Source: Burhinus oedicnemus (taxonomy: Eukaryota > Chordata > Aves > Charadriiformes > Burhinidae). Taken from it: a DNA stretch of 64,000 bases. The stretch is from assembly GCA_008921705.1 (NCBI GenBank), contig VFFE01007583.1, positions 174,077 to 238,076 of the forward strand, read 5' to 3'. The notes under the pieces are model-generated. The model was not told the origin of the DNA. It searched no databases and was given only the letters and a program-made list of their open reading frames with translations. Of the stretch, positions 60,621-64,000 are shown piece by piece. A program made the position numbers and the translations under genes. Position 1 is the first letter of the stretch. The number at the start of each line of letters is the position of its first letter.

Positions 60621-63600
60621 AGTTTAAAGGTTGTTATGAGTTAGAAAATCACTGAACCTTAATAAGCATCATCCACGTTACATTGTAGTTTTTTCCAAAC
60701 CTGAAATTCATAGGGTATCTGGTTGAACACTGTTGCTTCCAGATAGGGATTTGGCATTGCAATTTAGATTTCCAAGCCTGGAATAGAATTTACTGATAAG
60801 CATAAATAAGTTCTGAACCTAAAGAAAGGGTTCAAGCTGTTCTCTAAGAATACAAAAAGGAACCTTTCCTGTAAACAAAAAATGTCCAGGTAGTACTGCG
60901 GTTTTACTAATAAAGGTTTGTTGGTTTTTTTTTTTTGCGTAGCTCTGTCTTATTTCTGTAAGAATCCTGTATGTCAGCTCTGAGGTCTTAACTTAAATGA
61001 AGATCAAATGAGTCCTTCCTTCCTTACTCCCAGTTACAGGCTTCTTGAAGGTATGACTGCAAAGGAACTTCCAGCTTTGACACTTGATGCAGTTTCTAAA
61101 TAAACTTCCAAACTCATCCTTTTCCCCTTTTTTTTTCCCCTCAAGGGGCATTCCACTTGTGTAATGGTTAGAAGCTCTGAAAAAAACCACCAAACTCAAA
61201 CTTTCAGACCTAGGATTGGTTTTGCAAGAGTCTTGTGACCTCAGCTACTTGCTATTTACAATCTTTTCTTGAGGCAATGACAAATTTAAACTAGGACCAG
61301 TCATTTTTGTCAAGTACTAATCAAGGCCTTGTGTTCTGAATTTTGAGCTCTTTAGTGAAGATGGAATATCTAAGTTGTGACTTGGTTCTGAATACTCTCA
61401 TCTGCATAAAAAATTCCTAAGAAGGAAAGTGAGCAGGTTCAAGATATAAAATACAGATTTCATTTTTGAAAATAGGAACTGTTCGTCGTAAGTCAGTCTT
61501 GTTCTATTAAGCCTGAGGTGTGTGTAAGAGACAAAACTTCTCTGAGCTTTTCCCTGTCAAAACAACTTTCTTGTAATTGTGGTGGTTCCTCCAAAGGTGA
61601 CTGGACTTGGTGTTTTGGTCAGTTTACCATTGTTGTGGCCCCTAAAGGCATATCAGGGAAGAATCCATCCCCCTTTTTGGCTTTAGATGGTCTTAGATTT
61701 TGAAATATCTGTTTTTCATCAGGCATGTTGCCTAGTAAAAAGGAATTTGTAGGCCATAGGCCATAAAGAGTTCCTGAGTTTTAACGAAGATCCTGGAAGA
61801 AATCAAGCCCTCTTTGAAACTAATGGGTTACTGATAAAACGAGAAACATTTTAGATTTCCCGTTGGATCAGGTGATGATTAAGTCATTCATTTAGCTCTG
61901 AAACTTGTTATCTGTAACTTAAATTACTGTTTGTTAGAAGTATGTCATCAATACATGTCTACAGTCCTTTAAAGGAAATTATTTTTTTTTTCATAGTTAA
62001 ATGACAAAAAAGCACTGCAGTTTGAATTTTTAACAATGTATATTAGTCATTTTGGGAGAATGGTAGTGTTTTGTGTTGATAGGAAAACTACATGCTTTTG
62101 TGGGAAAACAGATTACTGGAAATGCAGAAACCTGAGAGAAGATGGTTAACTCTTCACAGAAAGTCATCTCTGTGTTTGTACACCAAGCTTGCCTGTCTTT
62201 GCATTTAGTGAGTTCTGTAAAATATCTGTGGATCTAGTTAGCTATTGCTGATTTTTCTGCAGGAGAAAGGAGTACTTTATTTAGGTAAAATGTGTAATCA
62301 AGTGGTATATATTTGCTAATGAAATTTGAAAATTCAACTGATGACTTTGTGGAATTTGTACACCTGGATCCACCTCACTGATGTGCTAAACTAGCGCCTT
62401 AACAGCAAGATCTGCAAATGTGAAAGATGAGTTTTCAGTTAATATGGCTATTCAGTTTAACTGGCATAGTCAAAGTTAAGAAGCAACTGGATGTTTAAAT
62501 GAAATGGGAAAATATTTTTTCTTCTAAATAGCAAATATAGTAGGATAAGACATTCACTCTTGAGAATACTGGAAAAACATGGTGAATAATTATTTTTTTA
62601 ACATATAACTGTATTCTGATAGCTTCTGTTTAATTGTTTTAGGTATGTTGAACACTTATTTTCTGTTCAAGTGAACCTATATACTAATTGCTATACACGT
62701 AATAAAAATAGTTATGATAGCCTATGTAATAAAACCAAGCTGAATATATAAAATTAAGCCCAAATAATTGCCTTACTGTATACCATAATTTTATGTTGAT
62801 TACCCCCCAAAAGACACAAATTCTAGTTTAAAAGGTTATGCAATTGTAAATGAGTGAGTTTTGATGCGGGTTCAACTGTACCTACTTAGGAGGCAAAGAT
62901 GCAAAGCAAACGACTCATTTTAGCCCGTGGTTAAAACAAGTGCATAAATCGGTCTGCTCAGGATCTGCTTGGACATACGCTAAAAATCAATAGAATCAGT
63001 ATGAGTGGCTGGCTGGCAACTTCTAGTATTATAGAGCTCAACTTGCAGTCAAGGGGAGTTCGGTAAAAAGAAAACATCTCTGTGGTGGGAGGATTTTCTC
63101 TGCTAAATGTTACTGTGTTAATGCAACTAGCGCGGTTGCTTCAGATACTTGAAAATGAAAGTTTCTCAAGGAACGTGTTGTACTTGTAACTGATTAATGC
63201 TAAATGCAAACTAGCAAAATCTTTCACTTATTAATAAGTATGTATTTTAAGTCTTAGTGTTTCAGCAAGGATGGAGGGTTTCGGCTTTTTTTTAAAAAAA
63301 AAAAAATTTTATTCTTTAAATGGCTATTTGCTCTTGGCATAAGCTGTAATCATACTGTGCAGTCCTAGATGCAAATTAAAGACAATTTGAAGCTAGGCTT
63401 ATTACTGAGGGCTTTTGTGCCTTTATTTTAAAGTACTTCCTGTTCCTCTGTTTAGATCTTAAATTACTATTTTTTTAATTAAAATCTGTACTGAATTTGT
63501 AAAGTAGTAATATATTTCAAATTCAGTATTCGAGCAATTCGGGCAGTTTAGGAGAAAAGTAAATTGGTATTTGTAAAGAAAATGTAAGGTTTTTTATGTC

Positions 63601-64000
63601 TTGGTTTTTCACTTTTGTTTAAAACAAATAATTCAAGAGCCTGGATTCCTTTTCTCCTCCCTCTCTCCCTTGTCAGTTTGATCAGATATTTGATATTTAA
63701 GGTTTCTTTGGTTTAAACATGTCAAGTGTTACTGTTTCTGTTTCAAGTGCTAACATTAACCTCCAAAATGTAATTTTGTTGACTAAAAATAAAGTTGGTA
63801 AAACCAAGAGAAATTATGTCTAAACTGTACATGTCAATGTCATCTGTCAAAAATGTGGAAATAAATGTAAAATTACAGTTTTACTTTAATCTTTACTAAA
63901 GTCCCTGTAAAGGAAAATTCAACTTTTCCTGGAAAGATTGTGTGTGCAAGAACAATCTGGGATATAAACGTCTGTTGTTCTAGTACTTTAACAGTAAGGT

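Larger units (their letters stand above)
60049..64000 (+). other. GALNT1: GALNT1 intron 2, 5' part
   Basis: Begins with the donor GTAAGT at 60,049 and runs past the window end. No sequence resembling the next GALNT1 coding exon was found before 64,000. It contains the 50-N gap, the GC-richer block at 60,191-60,620, and otherwise AT-rich sequence with homopolymers, such as the T8-A13-T4 run at 63,286-63,310. Confidence 0.8.

Noticed and set aside
60049..64000. Search for the next GALNT1 coding exon
   Set aside because: No stretch encoding the expected stem region following residue 46 was seen next to a splice acceptor. The 50-N gap is too close to the donor and too small as written to place one there, though its true size is unknown.
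1..64000. tRNA, rRNA, CRISPR array, prokaryotic operons, endogenous retrovirus or LTR pair
   Set aside because: None seen: no tRNA with intact A and B boxes outside the SINE head, no regular spaced direct repeats, no paired LTRs and no gag/pol/env-like frames. The organism is an animal, so operon-type features are not expected.

Overview
This is animal nuclear DNA, AT-rich and intron-dominated, from an amniote and most likely a bird. It contains no bacterial-style gene packing. The recognisable dispersed repeats are CR1-type LINEs and ancient MIR/L3-like fragments, with no sign of L1 or Alu. That pattern, together with low repeat density, fits a bird best; a turtle or crocodilian cannot be excluded by eye.

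The one protein-coding gene I can support is GALNT1 (polypeptide N-acetylgalactosaminyltransferase 1) on the + strand. Its first coding exon is at about 59,820-60,048. It encodes the first 46 residues (short cytosolic tail, Golgi signal-anchor, start of the lumenal stem) and ends at a clean splice donor. No further GALNT1 coding exon was seen before the window ends at 64,000.

Layout: 1-18.3 kb reads as the 5' flank. It holds a sense CR1 fragment (1.05-2.43 kb) meeting an older antisense CR1/L3-type LINE (2.49-3.64 kb) tail to tail. It also holds two weaker repeat fragments near 7.0 and 12.1 kb, a MIR-like SINE near 9.9 kb, and a few non-coding stretches that look like conserved regulatory elements, the best at 15.2-15.7 kb. 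At 18.29-18.88 kb there is a dense CpG island, cut by a 20-N assembly gap. It is the natural candidate for the GALNT1 promoter and non-coding exon 1, which would make 18.9-59.8 kb the roughly 41-kb first intron.

That intron carries an old antisense CR1 fragment (21.3-21.6 kb), two MIR-like SINE fragments (28.4 and 41.2 kb), an unrecognised minus-strand coding-like remnant (27.2-27.9 kb) and a longer antisense CR1 (54.6-56.9 kb) with a recognisable reverse-transcriptase segment. Intron 2 starts at 60,049 and has a second gap (50 N) beside a poly-T run, followed by a GC-richer unidentified segment.

Nothing here supports a new multi-gene system. Apart from the CR1 remnants, the longer open reading frames look like chance. 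The items most worth checking are the gap-interrupted promoter, the candidate conserved elements, the minus-strand remnant at 27 kb and the ancient SINE fragments. All repeat and homology calls are from reading and memory; no search was run.
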